Assembly (NCBI GenBank): GCA_002049455.2
Contig: KV918785.1
Span: 186,001 to 250,000 of the forward strand
Source: Porphyra umbilicalis
Lineage: Eukaryota > Rhodophyta > Bangiophyceae > Bangiales > Bangiaceae
Length of the DNA stretch: 64,000 nucleotides
Reading direction: 5' to 3'
Both the position numbers and the translations under genes were made by a program. The notes below the pieces were generated by a model that saw nothing but the letters and a program-made list of their open reading frames with translations, was not told the DNA's origin and did not search any database. Positions 1-10,920 of the stretch are shown in pieces. Position 1 is the stretch's first letter. Every line of letters begins with the position of its first letter.

Positions 1-917
1 TCAGTCATCGCATGGACGAACGGGAGCCCGCCGTACAGGCACTTGAAGCGGGACAGCTTGTCACGCAGCGCGCACAACATGTAGTTGTACCACTCAGCAA
101 GGTGGTGGACGACAGTGTTGATGGAGGGCGGGGTGTAGGAGACAGACCGGCTGAGGAACGACGGCATGTACTCATTGGTGGCCAGAGAGTGGGGGGAGAG
201 GGTCATCGTCTGGACCAGCAGTTACTCCAAATGGAAGGATTGCCGGTCTGTTTTAGGCCGTAGGAAGCTGTCGATGCCGCTGCGCTCGGAATTGCGGTAA
301 GCGCGACTGCCCCAAGTGGTGTTCATCGACCCGTGGAGGGCCTCCCGGGAGAGGGTAAGCTGCATCTTGGTGCGTGTGTCGCGAGCGGCCATCTGACGGA
401 GGTGCTTCGTGGCATTGGTGATGTAGACACCAGAGAGCAGTAGCAACGTGTGGCTTCCCAGACGGTGGCACAAAAGGCAGAGAACCAGCAGGTCCTTCCA
501 CCTCCCCGCCGCGTTCTCCAGATGGTAGCGTTGGAAAACCGGCCACGCCGTTGACCTTTTTTGGGCCGCGTCGGTAGCCTGGTCCAAGATGATGTACGAC
601 GCGCCCTCGTTCTCAACCGTCCTGGGAATCTTCTTGGATACCCCGGAAAGCTGTAGGATGGCCTCCGAGGTGTCGGCAGGCGACTCGTTGACCGCGCTCA
701 TGCCACCCACCCGTCTCTTCTGCGGCAGCACGGATGGGCCACTCATGGGTGCAAGGGGAACAGATGCCGATTCAGCGTCCTGAGAGGCAACCACAGAGCC
801 ATCCATCAGCGTCCGTCGCAAACCGTCCGTGCACAGGGGAGCGCAGGCAAAAGCGAGGTGACCGAGAGTGGGGGAGGTGATTGCACGCTCTGAGCGTTCA
901 CGGGCGTGGGCGTGCAT
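1..917 (-). pseudogene. hAT-like transposase N-terminal part, runs off window edge
   Basis: The minus-strand frame is open from 917 down to a TAA at 222-224 and stays open in the same frame down to base 1. The N-terminal half is low complexity. A degenerate BED-type zinc finger follows at roughly 330-500, with a WxxF start, a CxxC pair and a TKHLRQ helix; the last ligand is not obvious. After the stop the frame reads PSINTVVHHLAEWYNYML and GLPFVHAMT, which resembles the hAT region just before the first catalytic Asp. The catalytic core would lie left of the window. The TAA could be a nonsense mutation or part of a short intron, since GTAACT and a pyrimidine-rich stretch ending in AG flank it. 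The family call rests on motif order only. Confidence 0.5.
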
Positions 918-1667
918 CCACAGCGCACCGCTCGGTCACCGCGATGCCCTTGCGGCAGCGGCACCCCTTGCCGAGAGGAGTTGCCACCGAGGCCCTGGAC
1001 GCCCCTCCCGCAGTGTTTGAGGACACTATGCGAATGATGAGAAAATTGAGGTGCCTGCCCGAGCCATTCACTTTGCGCCACGGCGTGGGTGGTGTGGAAC
1101 GCGGACTCACTCGCGTCAGAATCGGAAGCACATGCCGGCAGCCGTGCTTTGCGTGCCTCTTGGCTGCCCTACGAGAATGGCTGGATTGCACGGAGCGTGG
1201 CGGACTGGATCAGCCATCGAATTGATGCCCAGAGGGGCCCATGGGCGGGTAGTTCTGTGTTCGATGTAGTACCAGCGTAGTTCTCGTACCACGACAGTAC
1301 CTGGCCAATCTGCGCTGAAAAACGCGGCCGAACCGTACTGTACTTCCTGATCCACCTGATTGCAGGTCAGCGTAGATCAGAACCACCGAAAAAAGTCAAG
1401 CAACCGCGTTATACGCTTGAAAACTACGCGCGACTACGCTTGGAAAAACTACGCTTGATAGCCACTGGTAGCGACCCCAGACTGCCATCATTAAATAGAC
1501 AATTGGATCAAGTGGCGGCTGTGATTACAGAAGAGTCACGGAGTCGTAGGATGCTACCTGTAAAAGTCAGTAACAATGGGTGCTACTTGGGAGATTATTC
1601 GCTAGCCTTCAGAAGGGCGCTGTTAGGGCGCCATTAGGGCATGTTTACGCCCCATGCCCCTCACATA
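918..1667. other. Intergenic, no gene recognised
   Basis: Short overlapping ORFs occur on both strands but none shows family features. The sequence is moderately AT-rich around 1370-1500. GGGCGC-type short repeats begin at about 1610 and belong to the solitary element end that follows. Confidence 0.5.
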
Positions 1668-1687
1668 GGGGCGCTACTGCGAACCCT
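1668..1687 (-). repeat. Solitary end of the AGGGTT element family
   Basis: Read on the minus strand this is AGGGTTCGCAGTAGCGCCCC, followed inward by TAGGGCGC-type repeats. It matches the style of the ends at 7691, 10467, 18985, 20763 and 21659. No partner end was found to its left, so it is probably a truncated copy. Confidence 0.4.
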
Positions 1688-2915
1688 ATGCAGAGTGGAT
1701 CGTTGCAAGTGCCATCATCATTCGTACCAGCTTCTCAGTACCGCGTCAGACGAAGGCACAGGCGCGCATTCGTTTCTGATATAGACTTTTGGCCATCACA
1801 CGAACAGTCACCGCACAGGAATCTCGATTAAGGCCCAGTCTACACGGCGAGCGACGTGAACGTGATTTGGCGCCAATATGAACATAAGTCCGCCAAAAAA
1901 CACGTGATGTGGCGCCGTCTTTCTTCACGTCACGCCCGAACACACTGTGCCAGAAGTTTATGGTCAGATCTGGCGGATCGTATCGTGGGTGAATCGCGAA
2001 TCAAATTGTGGTAAGCGAAGAGCACGACCCATTCGGTGCCAGAGAGGCTTTCCACCATCAATCGATCGCGTCACGTGTAAGAACCAATAGAGAGGTGACA
2101 TCACAGCGGATGGTCTCTTGGCAGGGCAGGGACGAGGACCGCTACACTGGGAGCTGTTGAGCTGCTGGCGCATTGAATCCGGCGGGGCCTTGTCCTCAGA
2201 GACCGCAGACTGGGAATGGCTGCGGGAGCCCTCGTGCACACTGGGCTCTTGACAGCGCACTGCCGGATCGTGTCATGCGGACGTCGAACTTGCTCGTGCC
2301 ATCTGCGCAGGCAGCTTCGCCACCCCCCGCGTAGCGATGCACCACCGTGCCCCCACTCCCTCGCAGCGTGCAATCAGGAGTGACCGCACGCGAGCGTTCT
2401 GCGGGCACACCGTCTCGCGCCATCGCGGCATGGGTGGGGCCCTCGCTGTCACCACCCCTCCCCTGCATGCAGTCAGGAAAACAATCACATGCCAGCGACG
2501 CAGGGGGCTGGCACACACGGGCGTCAGCGTGCTGGACCTGCCTACACTGACGTTGCGGCCATTTTTACCGCCCCGCTCCCCGCCGCTATCGCCCCGCCGC
2601 CCCACCTCCCCATCGTATCACATATACGCCGCCGCGCGCTGTCCGTCTGGCGGTGCGGTTTTACGCCGTCTGACAGACGCACGAGTCGCTCCTCCCCACA
2701 CACCTCTTCAGCGGGCTCTCCGACCCCCTCTGCCGTCACCACGCGCTGCCCCACCCCATGCGCCGCCTTGTCTGCTGCAGGACCGCCATGTCGTCCCGCT
2801 CCCCTCTCTCCGCTAGCGGCGGCTTGGCGCCTCCCCGCTCCCTCGTAAGCTCGGCTTGCTGCTGCCCTTCCCCTGCTGCCGCCTCACGCGTGAGCCGGAG
2901 CGGCCTCTCCCCGCC

Positions 2916-4404
2916 ATGGTGCCCCACCACTCGGTCTTCGTGGCGAAGCGGGCTGTCGCTGATGGTCGCTTCGTGTGGCGGTCGGGGGGGGTGCACCGAC
3001 CTGAGCGCGTTGCGGCCGCGCGGCGTGCTACTCTTTTCGCGGCCGCCGTTGTGGCCGTCGTGGTGCCCCGCGCGGCAGCGGCCGCTTGCGTGACGCCCCC
3101 GCGTGTGCATGCTGCGGGCACTCGCGCACGCTTCAGCATGAGCTCGGGCCTGGACCACGTGCAGGAGAGTGATTTTCGGTTGCTTTTCCGTATGACTGGG
3201 GAGGATTTTTGGGCGCTGCACTCGGCCGTTGAGCACCGCTTGGTGGTGGAGGAGAGGATGGCAACTCTGTCGAGCGGCGCCTTCATCCCAACGGACTGCC
3301 GACTTGCACTCAGGTTGCGCATGCTCGCTGGGGCTTCCTACCTCGATTTCATGCTTGTGTTTGGGGTGAGCCGGTGCACGGTGTACTCCCGTTTTCATCA
3401 GGTATGACCGACATTCTCTACGTCTGTGGGTGGTCCGCAGGTGGGCGGGGCAGTGAGCGACATCAGCACGTTGGGTCCTTCACGGTTTCCTGTCGTCAAC
3501 TAGGGACTGTCCGGGCTCCCTATTGTTGCACGGCATCAAGCTAGCCTCGCAAACGCGTCGCCCATTTCTTCTCGCTCCATGGCTCTCATTGTGTCGTTAC
3601 TCAAATTGGCCGCGTGGTCCATCGGCTGCTTCTTTTCTTCTTGGGCTTTCTGTGGCTGTCTTTTTTTGCCGCAGGTGTTGGCAGCGTTGGACGTTGACCC
3701 GTTTTTGAACAACATTCATTTTCCTTCCACACCTGCAGAGTTTGCCGCCCAGAGCGAGCTTTTTTCGCGGGGCGGCCGCAACCCGCTGCGCGGGTGCGTG
3801 TCGGCCATCGACGGCATCGCGCTCCGCATCCGCCGGCCACGTGTCTCCGAGGTACCCAACCCCTCATCATATTGGACACGTAAGGGCTTTTTTTTCTATC
3901 AATGTGCAGGCCGCGGTTGGCGGGGATTACAGGGTCCACTTCCTGTCGACGGTGACCGCGGGCTCATGCCACGACAGCACCGCCTTTTACGCGAGCGGGC
4001 TGACAGAGCTGCTGGCGAGCGACGATGGGCTGCCTCGTGGGTACTGGGTCGCGGGAGACGATGTGTACATTGCTGGCAAGCGCTTGCTTACGCCCTTGCT
4101 GGGGACCAGCCTCCCGTGGGACAAGGACTCGTACAACTACTATCACAGCTCCTCGCGCACTTTCGTTGAGCAGGTGTTTGGGCAGGTTGTTGGTCGGTGG
4201 GGTATCTTGTGGCGCTCCGTTCGCCTCTCTGTGTCACGGGCTTCTCTGATTTTACGTGTATGCGTGCGCTTGCAAAACTTTTTGATTGGGAGGAGCAGCC
4301 CCCCGCCGGATGCCCAACTCCCTGAGGATGGTGCCGGTGGGACTGGGGAGGTCATTATGCAGGACCAGTGCGACCTGGACGACCGCCTACCTCAGCGTAG
4401 GTGA
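2916..4404 (+). CDS. PIF/Harbinger DDE transposase (DDE_Tnp_4-like), with intron
   Basis: The transposase catalyses excision and integration of the element in the nucleus. The start at 2916 has a good context (cgccATGG). Exon 1 ends with an FRMTGEDFWALH helix and FGVSRCTVYSRFHQ. A phase-0 intron of 273 bp runs 3402-3674 (CAG|GTATGA ... TTTTTTTGCCGCAG). Exon 2 carries the catalytic triad: Asp in CVSAIDG (codon at 3810), Asp in SCHDSTAF (3972) and Glu in RTFVEQVFGQ (4168). The frame changes at a T8 run, 3898-3905, inside the conserved segment RKGFF/SINVQA; one T too many would explain it. The triad is complete, so the copy may be recent, with the T-run difference either a real mutation or a sequencing error. 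Its partner is the convergent Myb-like ORF. Confidence 0.85.
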
Positions 4405-5144
4405 GACAGAGAGCCTTGCCCTCTGAGAGTCACACTCACTCGCCAACTGAGGGGTCAGCAGTGCCGCCGCCCGGCCTGACCGGTTGCTGCTCTAGCTCAT
4501 GTAAACGGTCACCTGATTTTGTGCTTTGGCCCATCTTCACGCTTGCAACTGTGCCAGCGAAAGATTTCGGGCGGTAGGAGGACAGCAGCATCCACACCAG
4601 TGGTTACCCGTGGCCTTCGGCACAGTCGGGACCACTGCCGACGGAGCATTGCTCACCAACGCCGGACCCCCCGGGACCATGCGCACTCCGTGGCCAGTGT
4701 TAGACTGTCATTCGCTGCCGTGGTCCCAATCCGCGTCGCCACGGATACCAAAGCCTGAAGAATTCGTGGGTGAGAAGGCGGTGTGAGCATCAAGGCATTA
4801 CTGACGGTTGGGGTGGCCCCAGTAGACCTTACGTGCCGTTCTCATGCACACTTTACGAGCTTTGCGGCGGTCCCGACCGGCACCGGTGTGGCAGCAGCTG
4901 TGTGGCTGGCTGGATTGGGTGCCGCCGTCGGAAGTGTACCACCGCGCATACGGCCGTACCAGGATGAGAATCTTTATTCTTGCGTTGCCGACGCCCCGGA
5001 AGGACAACGAGCACGCCAGGCAAGACCAGGAAGTTCTATTGCACACAAGCATGATTGTTCCACGGGATTCTACATCAGCACTAAAGCCGCCATCCCATCC
5101 AAACACTCCTCCCCCCTCATTGACGCGTACTACAAGGCGAAGCG
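4405..5144. other. Spacer between the convergent Harbinger genes
   Basis: This 740-bp stretch separates the 3' ends of the transposase and the Myb-like ORF. Several open frames occur, but none has recognisable domains. It probably holds the two 3' untranslated regions. Confidence 0.5.
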
Positions 5145-6659
5145 CTACTCCGTATCCATCAGCTTCTGGAGCTGCTGCTCAAAATGGACGCGCTTGGAAA
5201 TGGCGAGCACGTCGCTGGGGTCCTCCGAGACCGCGTCGCGAGCGGCCTTCAGCTGCGTCCAGATGGCACCAATCGCCTCAGAGTTGTCAAACGCAGCCGC
5301 TACGTGGTGACCTACAACGTCGCCGCCAGCCGGGCCAGACGAGTTTCCAATGGAGACAAGCGCCGTCGTCAAGTTGTCCGTGCCCCCAATGACGACCTCC
5401 GACTGACGGGGCCGCTTGCGCAAGGGGTGGGGAGCTGAGCCCGGGTGCCCCGGCCCGCGGCCGACCGCGGCGCTTCCAGGCAGGCCGACCTCTGCCTGGG
5501 CTGCTTGCGGCAACGGTCGGAGCACGAAATCAACAGATGAGTTGTCAAATAGGAGGCAGTGCAAGTACAGGAGTTGATGGTCGCCGTTCGTGTAGTCCTT
5601 GAAAATGCCCCCTTCCATCTGGCCGCTACGCGTGTAGCTGGAGTACGCCTTTGTGTAGTTAGACCGCAAGGCTCGGTAGATGGTCTCTAGCTTGGATGCT
5701 TCCCGGCTGCACGTGAAGCGGGTCGGGTCCATTCCCCTCAAGTCCGACGCGAGTACACAGTCGACCGGCGTTGCGCGAGCAGGTTTGTACTCAGGATAGT
5801 TAAAGGCGGGAGCAAAGACGGCGTCCCATAGGCTTTGACGCGGCTTGTCGAGCTCCGCGCGCGACAGGGGCTGGTTGTCCGCCTGGATGGTGTCCAATTG
5901 AAGGGGGTCGGTGGCGACGTCCGCCAAGCGGGCCATGTCATTGTCATTGGCAGTAAAGAGCGGGCTGCGGCTAGTAGCCAGTGGGGCAGGGGCCGCCGAT
6001 GCGGACGAGCCGCCGGCACCTGAGCGGCCGCTGGCCGCAGAGAGCACGAGCGCCGAGGCCGAGGCACCTGTGGGAGGCCGTGCGCCAAAAATGGGTGTCG
6101 CGGGAGCCACCAAGTCGGCATCGTCCATCAGAGCCTCCAGCTGCTCATCGTCAATGTTCTGATCCTCCATGCAAGACGCCGCTATGGCGCGCTTGTCCGC
6201 CATGTTGGCCTGTATCCGGCCCTTGATGCGTAGCACGCGCAGCACCGTGCATAGCTCGGTCGCTGACAGCTTCTCGAGGAACGCCGACGCCTTCTCGTGG
6301 TTGAAGGGGCGCCGAGAAGGAGCGGAGCTGACAGAAGCGGTCACCACGGACGCAAGCGTCGCGGTCACCGGCGTGGCAGGCGTGGCAGCTGGCGTGTACT
6401 CGTGCTGGAACACCATGCTGAAGAGAAAGACGCCCTCATCGGCTGCCATGAGGATGGCGGCAGAGGAAGGCTCGGAGGAATGCGTGGCAGGAGTGGTGTC
6501 GAGGGCCATAGCTCGATGGCTCGCCCACAACAGAACGTCGGGGGGAAGGGACAGAACGACGGTGACGGTTAGGATGGGTGGGATCGGGGAGCTGGCGGGC
6601 GGGTGTGTCGCTGACGACCGGTGTTCAAGCCACGTCCGAGGCGCGGCGGATCCTTTCAT
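5145..6659 (-). CDS. Harbinger Myb/trihelix-like partner protein
   Basis: This is an uninterrupted 504-aa ORF opposite the transposase. Its central-to-C-terminal part (around 5500-5850) reads WDAVFAPAFN, then DPTRFTCSREASKLETIYRA, a Lys/Tyr-rich helix and DHQLLYLHCLLFDN. That matches the style of Harbinger ORF2 Myb/SANT-like proteins, which bind the terminal repeats and help import the transposase. A conserved helical block (EKASAFLEKLSATELCTVLR) precedes an Ala/Ser/Pro-rich linker. A second Met at 6509 may be the true start, because the first 50 residues look non-conserved. The ORF is undisrupted. The family call rests on context plus motif style. Confidence 0.65.
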   Translation of the reverse strand: MKGSAAPRTWLEHRSSATHPPASSPIPPILTVTVVLSLPPDVLLWASHRAMALDTTPATHSSEPSSAAILMAADEGVFLFSMVFQHEYTPAATPATPVTATLASVVTASVSSAPSRRPFNHEKASAFLEKLSATELCTVLRVLRIKGRIQANMADKRAIAASCMEDQNIDDEQLEALMDDADLVAPATPIFGARPPTGASASALVLSAASGRSGAGGSSASAAPAPLATSRSPLFTANDNDMARLADVATDPLQLDTIQADNQPLSRAELDKPRQSLWDAVFAPAFNYPEYKPARATPVDCVLASDLRGMDPTRFTCSREASKLETIYRALRSNYTKAYSSYTRSGQMEGGIFKDYTNGDHQLLYLHCLLFDNSSVDFVLRPLPQAAQAEVGLPGSAAVGRGPGHPGSAPHPLRKRPRQSEVVIGGTDNLTTALVSIGNSSGPAGGDVVGHHVAAAFDNSEAIGAIWTQLKAARDAVSEDPSDVLAISKRVHFEQQLQKLMDTE

Positions 6660-7314
6660 CTCTCCTGATCCATCCCTGGCGTCCCCAGGGGCCCACTCTT
6701 GTTGCCTCGGGCGGGGACCGCAGCGGCTCTCACGAGCGCCCTCGCCTGCGTGCCGGTGGTGGTCCCTGTGAAGCGTGGTTCTCTCTCGCGGGGCCCCCGC
6801 GACAGCTCAAAGGGCCCGACCGAGCGCTCCGAAGGCGCTACCCCCCTTTCCCCTGCTGCCTGTGCCCACGCGATGGGTGACTCCGATTTCACGCATGACA
6901 AGTCCAGGGCTGCGAGCCCCTAGTGCTGCCTGGATGGCGCCGCTGCCACGGCTGTGGGCGTGCCGTGGCTTCAGCGTCCCCCTCCAAGTGAGACCTACAG
7001 AGCCGTGGCAACGCTTTTGCCCCCGAGGAGCGCCGGGTGGCGCGTGCCCCCCTTTACCAGTACGCCGTGGAGCGGTGGCATAGCTTTCGCTCACATGGTG
7101 CCCTCCGTGACGCGTGTCCCGCCGCCCCTGATGCCCCCTCTGGCTGACGCGTGGGACACCGACGCAGCGAGAGCTACGCGGCTGCACCGAGCAGGCGTCT
7201 CTCGAGAACTGACGGGTCTCCCATCTCTTGACCCGAGTGGTGCAGTCGTGAGGAGCCTTCTCGTCCAATCATTCCTGCGGATGCCAAAAGACGCAAATGG
7301 CATATTGCTTTCTA

Positions 7315-7369
7315 AACACGTTCACGTGCGCGAGATATAAAAAAAAAATCTCGCGGACGTGAACGTGTT
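7315..7369. repeat. 22-bp inverted repeat with A-rich loop
   Basis: The arms 7315-7336 and 7348-7369 pair with one mismatch around an 11-base A-rich loop. Each arm contains the ACGTGAACGTG core also found at the left Harbinger end. It could be two element ends placed head to head, or a cruciform or transcription-end hairpin. Confidence 0.7.
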
Positions 7370-7690
7370 CGGCTTGAATGCGCCGAATGAGCCTGTTTGG
7401 GCTCGTAAGTCCTTTGTGTGCGGGATCGCACGTTCGGCCGGATTAGTTCTCAAAGTATTAGCGTGATTGGGGTGTGATTGGAACTAAGCGCTCCCATTGG
7501 CTAGCACGTGTCTGAGCACGCCGTCACGCCCAGTTAAGTACAGTCGTTACGCGTTTTCATGGCAGGGGTGCGCCACAAAAGCAGCACCCTCTTTCAGTCC
7601 GAGATCGCGAGAGATCGCGGTCCTGAGGCTCTAGGGGCCATTCACTTGCAGAGCATGCTTTCCAAGTGAATGGCTTATAAGCGAATAATG

Positions 7691-10467
7691 ACTGTAGGGT
7701 TGTTGAGTGCGCCCAGGGCGCTCTTTTTGGGCGCATTTTAGGCGCTCAATGGGCGCTCAGAGGGCGCTCGAGTGCCCAGCGTCCACCGTTTCCTGGGCGC
7801 TTTGATGGGCGCTCTGAATAATAATTGTCGTAACTTTTTAACTACGTGGTCGACCGAGTGCCCGACGACTCTGTCTGCAGCCTCTATGGGCGCGCAGCCC
7901 TGGCTGCAGGTGCCCCAGCAGTAAGGCGGGAAGGGCCCGTCAGGAGGTGGCCATGGCAGCAGCGATGGCCCTCGTCTTGGCGCCAGAGCAGCAGCATCCT
8001 TCTCAACCACCTCCCACGACTGCAAGACATCTTTGACAAAGATTTCTACTTGGCCAAGGCTGCAGACGTATATATGTTGGCATGACTGTGTAGGGTGCTC
8101 GTGTGTTTCTTGTCTTCATGGCCCGCCGGTCTGGTTGATTGAGTCACGATGTGGGACATGTTCAGCTGGTCTCTTGTTTGTCCTTGGGAGCTGCCGCCGT
8201 GGGCGGCACGCAGATACATTGGGGCTTGTAGATGACCGTCAATAGTACGGCTTTCACATGCATCGTCGGGAATGTGTACCACCCTACTTGGGGGGTACTG
8301 GCGCGTACTGGGGCCCGATTTCCGTACTGTGGGGCCGAAACGGAGGCCCGGAGCCCAAAATGAAGCCCGGCCGCAGCCTGGCCTGTGCCAGGGCGGCCGA
8401 AACGTGGGCTTCAAGTCTACATGTCACGTACTCGAGACGGCTCGAGACGGCTCGAGATGGCGACTGGATTCCGCGTCTTGTAGCCCACCTCTGAAGAAGG
8501 CTACAAGTCGATCAAAACCCAGGCCAATCGAGGCCTCAGGGGCCATTTCATCGGCACTCTGCACATGCTCGCCATTCCCAGACGGCACCCAAGTTCTACG
8601 ACTTGTGGCCCGCCTGAAAGCAGGCTGCAAGTGGACCGATTTGGCCCATTTTCAGCAACCGCTAGGCAGCTAGGCGCGGGAAGGCGGCTCCGAGTCACAA
8701 GTCAGAGATGATCAGCGTCGCTGGAATGCCCGGCGGCCTCTGCACTGAACACGAGCGCAGCTGACTGATTCGTGGCTGCCAAATGTCACACATCATGCCT
8801 GGTGTACAGTGTGAGGTTCCTTTGTCAGCCGACTCAGATGGAGGAACCAATAAGAAGACGTGCTGAAGCACGAACGTCGTGCTGGGATGTGTCAAATGAC
8901 ACAGGCTCACACGCTGACAGCTATGGTGGGCCGCGCCAATACGTATGTCATGCCATCTATGTGCCTGGGTTGTTTTTCGGTGGCACGACACGGCCGCACG
9001 AAAACACCGCCTTGCAGACCTCGAACGAATCGCGTCCCGTTCAATCTCATGCGGAGGCTCCTAGCCGCTGGGGGTGATCCCAGAACAGTTACGTGGCAGT
9101 CCGACGCTGTGGATCGAGGCCACCGCAAGCCTGATCCACGGGCGCGACCTTCGCGAGCACGCGCCGACAACAGAGCCGGAACATGACGGCTCCCGTAGCA
9201 TGCGACCTTGCGATCGCACCCACCGTCTTCCTCACCCCCGCGCCCTCCCGCCTCCCTCCTCGCCGACTCGCCCAGGGGCGCCCCGGCTCTTCTCCTAAGG
9301 GAACGCACGAGGTCTCTTTTGACGTGAACGGTGCAGTGCACTGCGCGGGTCACGGTTGGCACTTGTACGTCCTAGGCATTGCATCTCTTTCGCGTGCGTT
9401 TCTCTGTTTTGTGCGTACGTGACATACGAGACTACCATCAACTGCCTGCGCTCATGTGGTTTACTTCCTTGGAATACCGTGCCCTGCCGACAAAGAGAGT
9501 GCTGACCGATTCTCCGTTTCCCTGCTCCGTTCTTGCTTGCCATGGACTTTGTGATCGCCTCTCGTCTGCTTGGTCTGTGTCACTGTGATCTGCTGCCTGG
9601 TGTCATGTTACTTCTCGCGTTAGTGGTGGCTTGGATTGCCTGCTTCTGATCGTGGTCGCGTTCCGTCTCTGCTCCCTGCCCTCTGCTCTGGCTTTTTCTT
9701 CTGTTTTTTTGCCTGTTGTCCATTTTCTTGGCGTCCTGGGTGATGCGCAGGTGTATGCCTGCCTTCAATAGTGGTAGTCTCGGCGTGTATGTGGTTGTGG
9801 GCAGTTGGGCTGATGGAGCGTAGGAAAAAGCATCCCGGAGGCAGTGTCAGCAATCCTCTAGAACAACTGCCGGCAGGCCCGAAGCGTAGCGCCCACAAAA
9901 TCGGCAGGTCGCATCTCTGCGAGACACGTACCATTGTCGGCGCGCGATACGTTTCAATGAAATGGGTTGGCTACGCTTCAAGTCTTGTGCATTTGCATCC
10001 CGTCTGGACAGGACCCCCACAGATCCCTTGAGGGGGGGGTGTATGATAACCACCCCCCCTCCCAGAGACATCATTGGCCAGTGTCACAGTACATGCACGT
10101 CTTAAAACGCGAATAATCGCTGGTGTACTAGTTTGGAAGAACACTGTGGGGAAACGAGGCAAGTAACCCCGCGAATATGTGTACTGGGCCCATTTCACCT
10201 CAATCTGAAATGCGACGCGCTGTACTGGTCAGTACGCTCAAGTACAGTGGTACACTTTCCCGACGATGGGGAGATTTAAAGATGGTCGCTAATTACCACG
10301 AAACACAGTTAAGAACGTCAAAAAGAGAGGGGGCTACCTGATTATTTATGGGCGCTACAACGGGCGCTTTTTTGCGCGCAGGGCGCACTGAGCGCTCAAA
10401 AGGGCGCTCAGGGGCGCATTATGCACCAGCGCCCCGAAAATCGGGGCGCACTCAACAAGCCTACAGT
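7691..10467. mobile_element. Non-autonomous TIR element, AGGGTTG family, about 2.8 kb
   Basis: The inverted ends 7691-7714 and 10444-10467 match at 23 of 24 positions (core GTTGAGTGCGCCC). Just inside both ends lie clusters of GGGCGCTC/GAGCGCCC, typical of subterminal transposase-binding repeats. The interior has no long ORF with a recognised domain. A short open stretch at 8020-8076 reads QDIFDKDFYLAKA, similar to KDVFDTTYLASAK in the 20763-21659 element. Other interior features are three tandem CTCGAGANGG units (8431-8460) and a G7/C7 inverted repeat near 10032-10066. No direct target duplication is visible; the flanks (tgactgt, acagtta) extend the inverted symmetry instead. Confidence 0.6.
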
Positions 10468-10920
10468 TAAGACACCCCTGAATTCAGGGCCGTCGTGCAC
10501 GGCCGTGCACGCGCCGAGTAGACTGGGCCTAAGAACAGGCCTCAGATTTCATCTCGGCAACGTTGTGCATCCGAGCCCAGGGTTGCGCGTGTCAGGCGCT
10601 CCCTCGCCCTTTGACGGGGCACCGCGCGGCCAGCTCGCACACCCCGCTCCTCTGGCCGCGGTCGCCCCGAGCGGCATCGCGCCCATCCCCCCCCCCCCCC
10701 CCATTGCCCCACCGTGAGCATGAGTGAGCGTGAGCTCAACGGCTCTGGCAACCGCATTCGAATCGATGGCGGCGGTGGCCCGGCCCTGCCGCCGTCGTCC
10801 CCCCCCCGGCTTCCCCGCGGCCACCTCTGGTGAAGTCGTGCCGCTGCTCCTTCTCCGCCATGCCCCCCCCCTCCCACAACGCCCACCCCCTCCACCCTTC
10901 CCCCTTCCACCCGCGACGAG

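Larger units (their letters stand above)
1851..7330. mobile_element. PIF/Harbinger-type DNA transposon, about 5.5 kb
   Basis: The element holds the two genes expected of this superfamily: a DDE transposase on plus (2916-4404) and a Myb/trihelix-like DNA-binding ORF on minus (5145-6659), facing each other. Candidate terminal inverted repeats are 1854-1880 and 7301-7327: both carry ACGTGAACGTG, then 11 bases, then ATATG, in opposite orientation. The 11 spacer bases match only partly and no clear 3-bp target duplication was found. The gene content is convincing; the exact ends are tentative. The right end abuts a hairpin at 7315-7369. Confidence 0.55.

Noticed and set aside
3841-3936. Possible second intron in the Harbinger transposase ending at TGTGCAG
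   Set aside because: Splicing there would remove the conserved RKGFFSINVQ segment; a one-base difference in the T8 run explains the frame change better.
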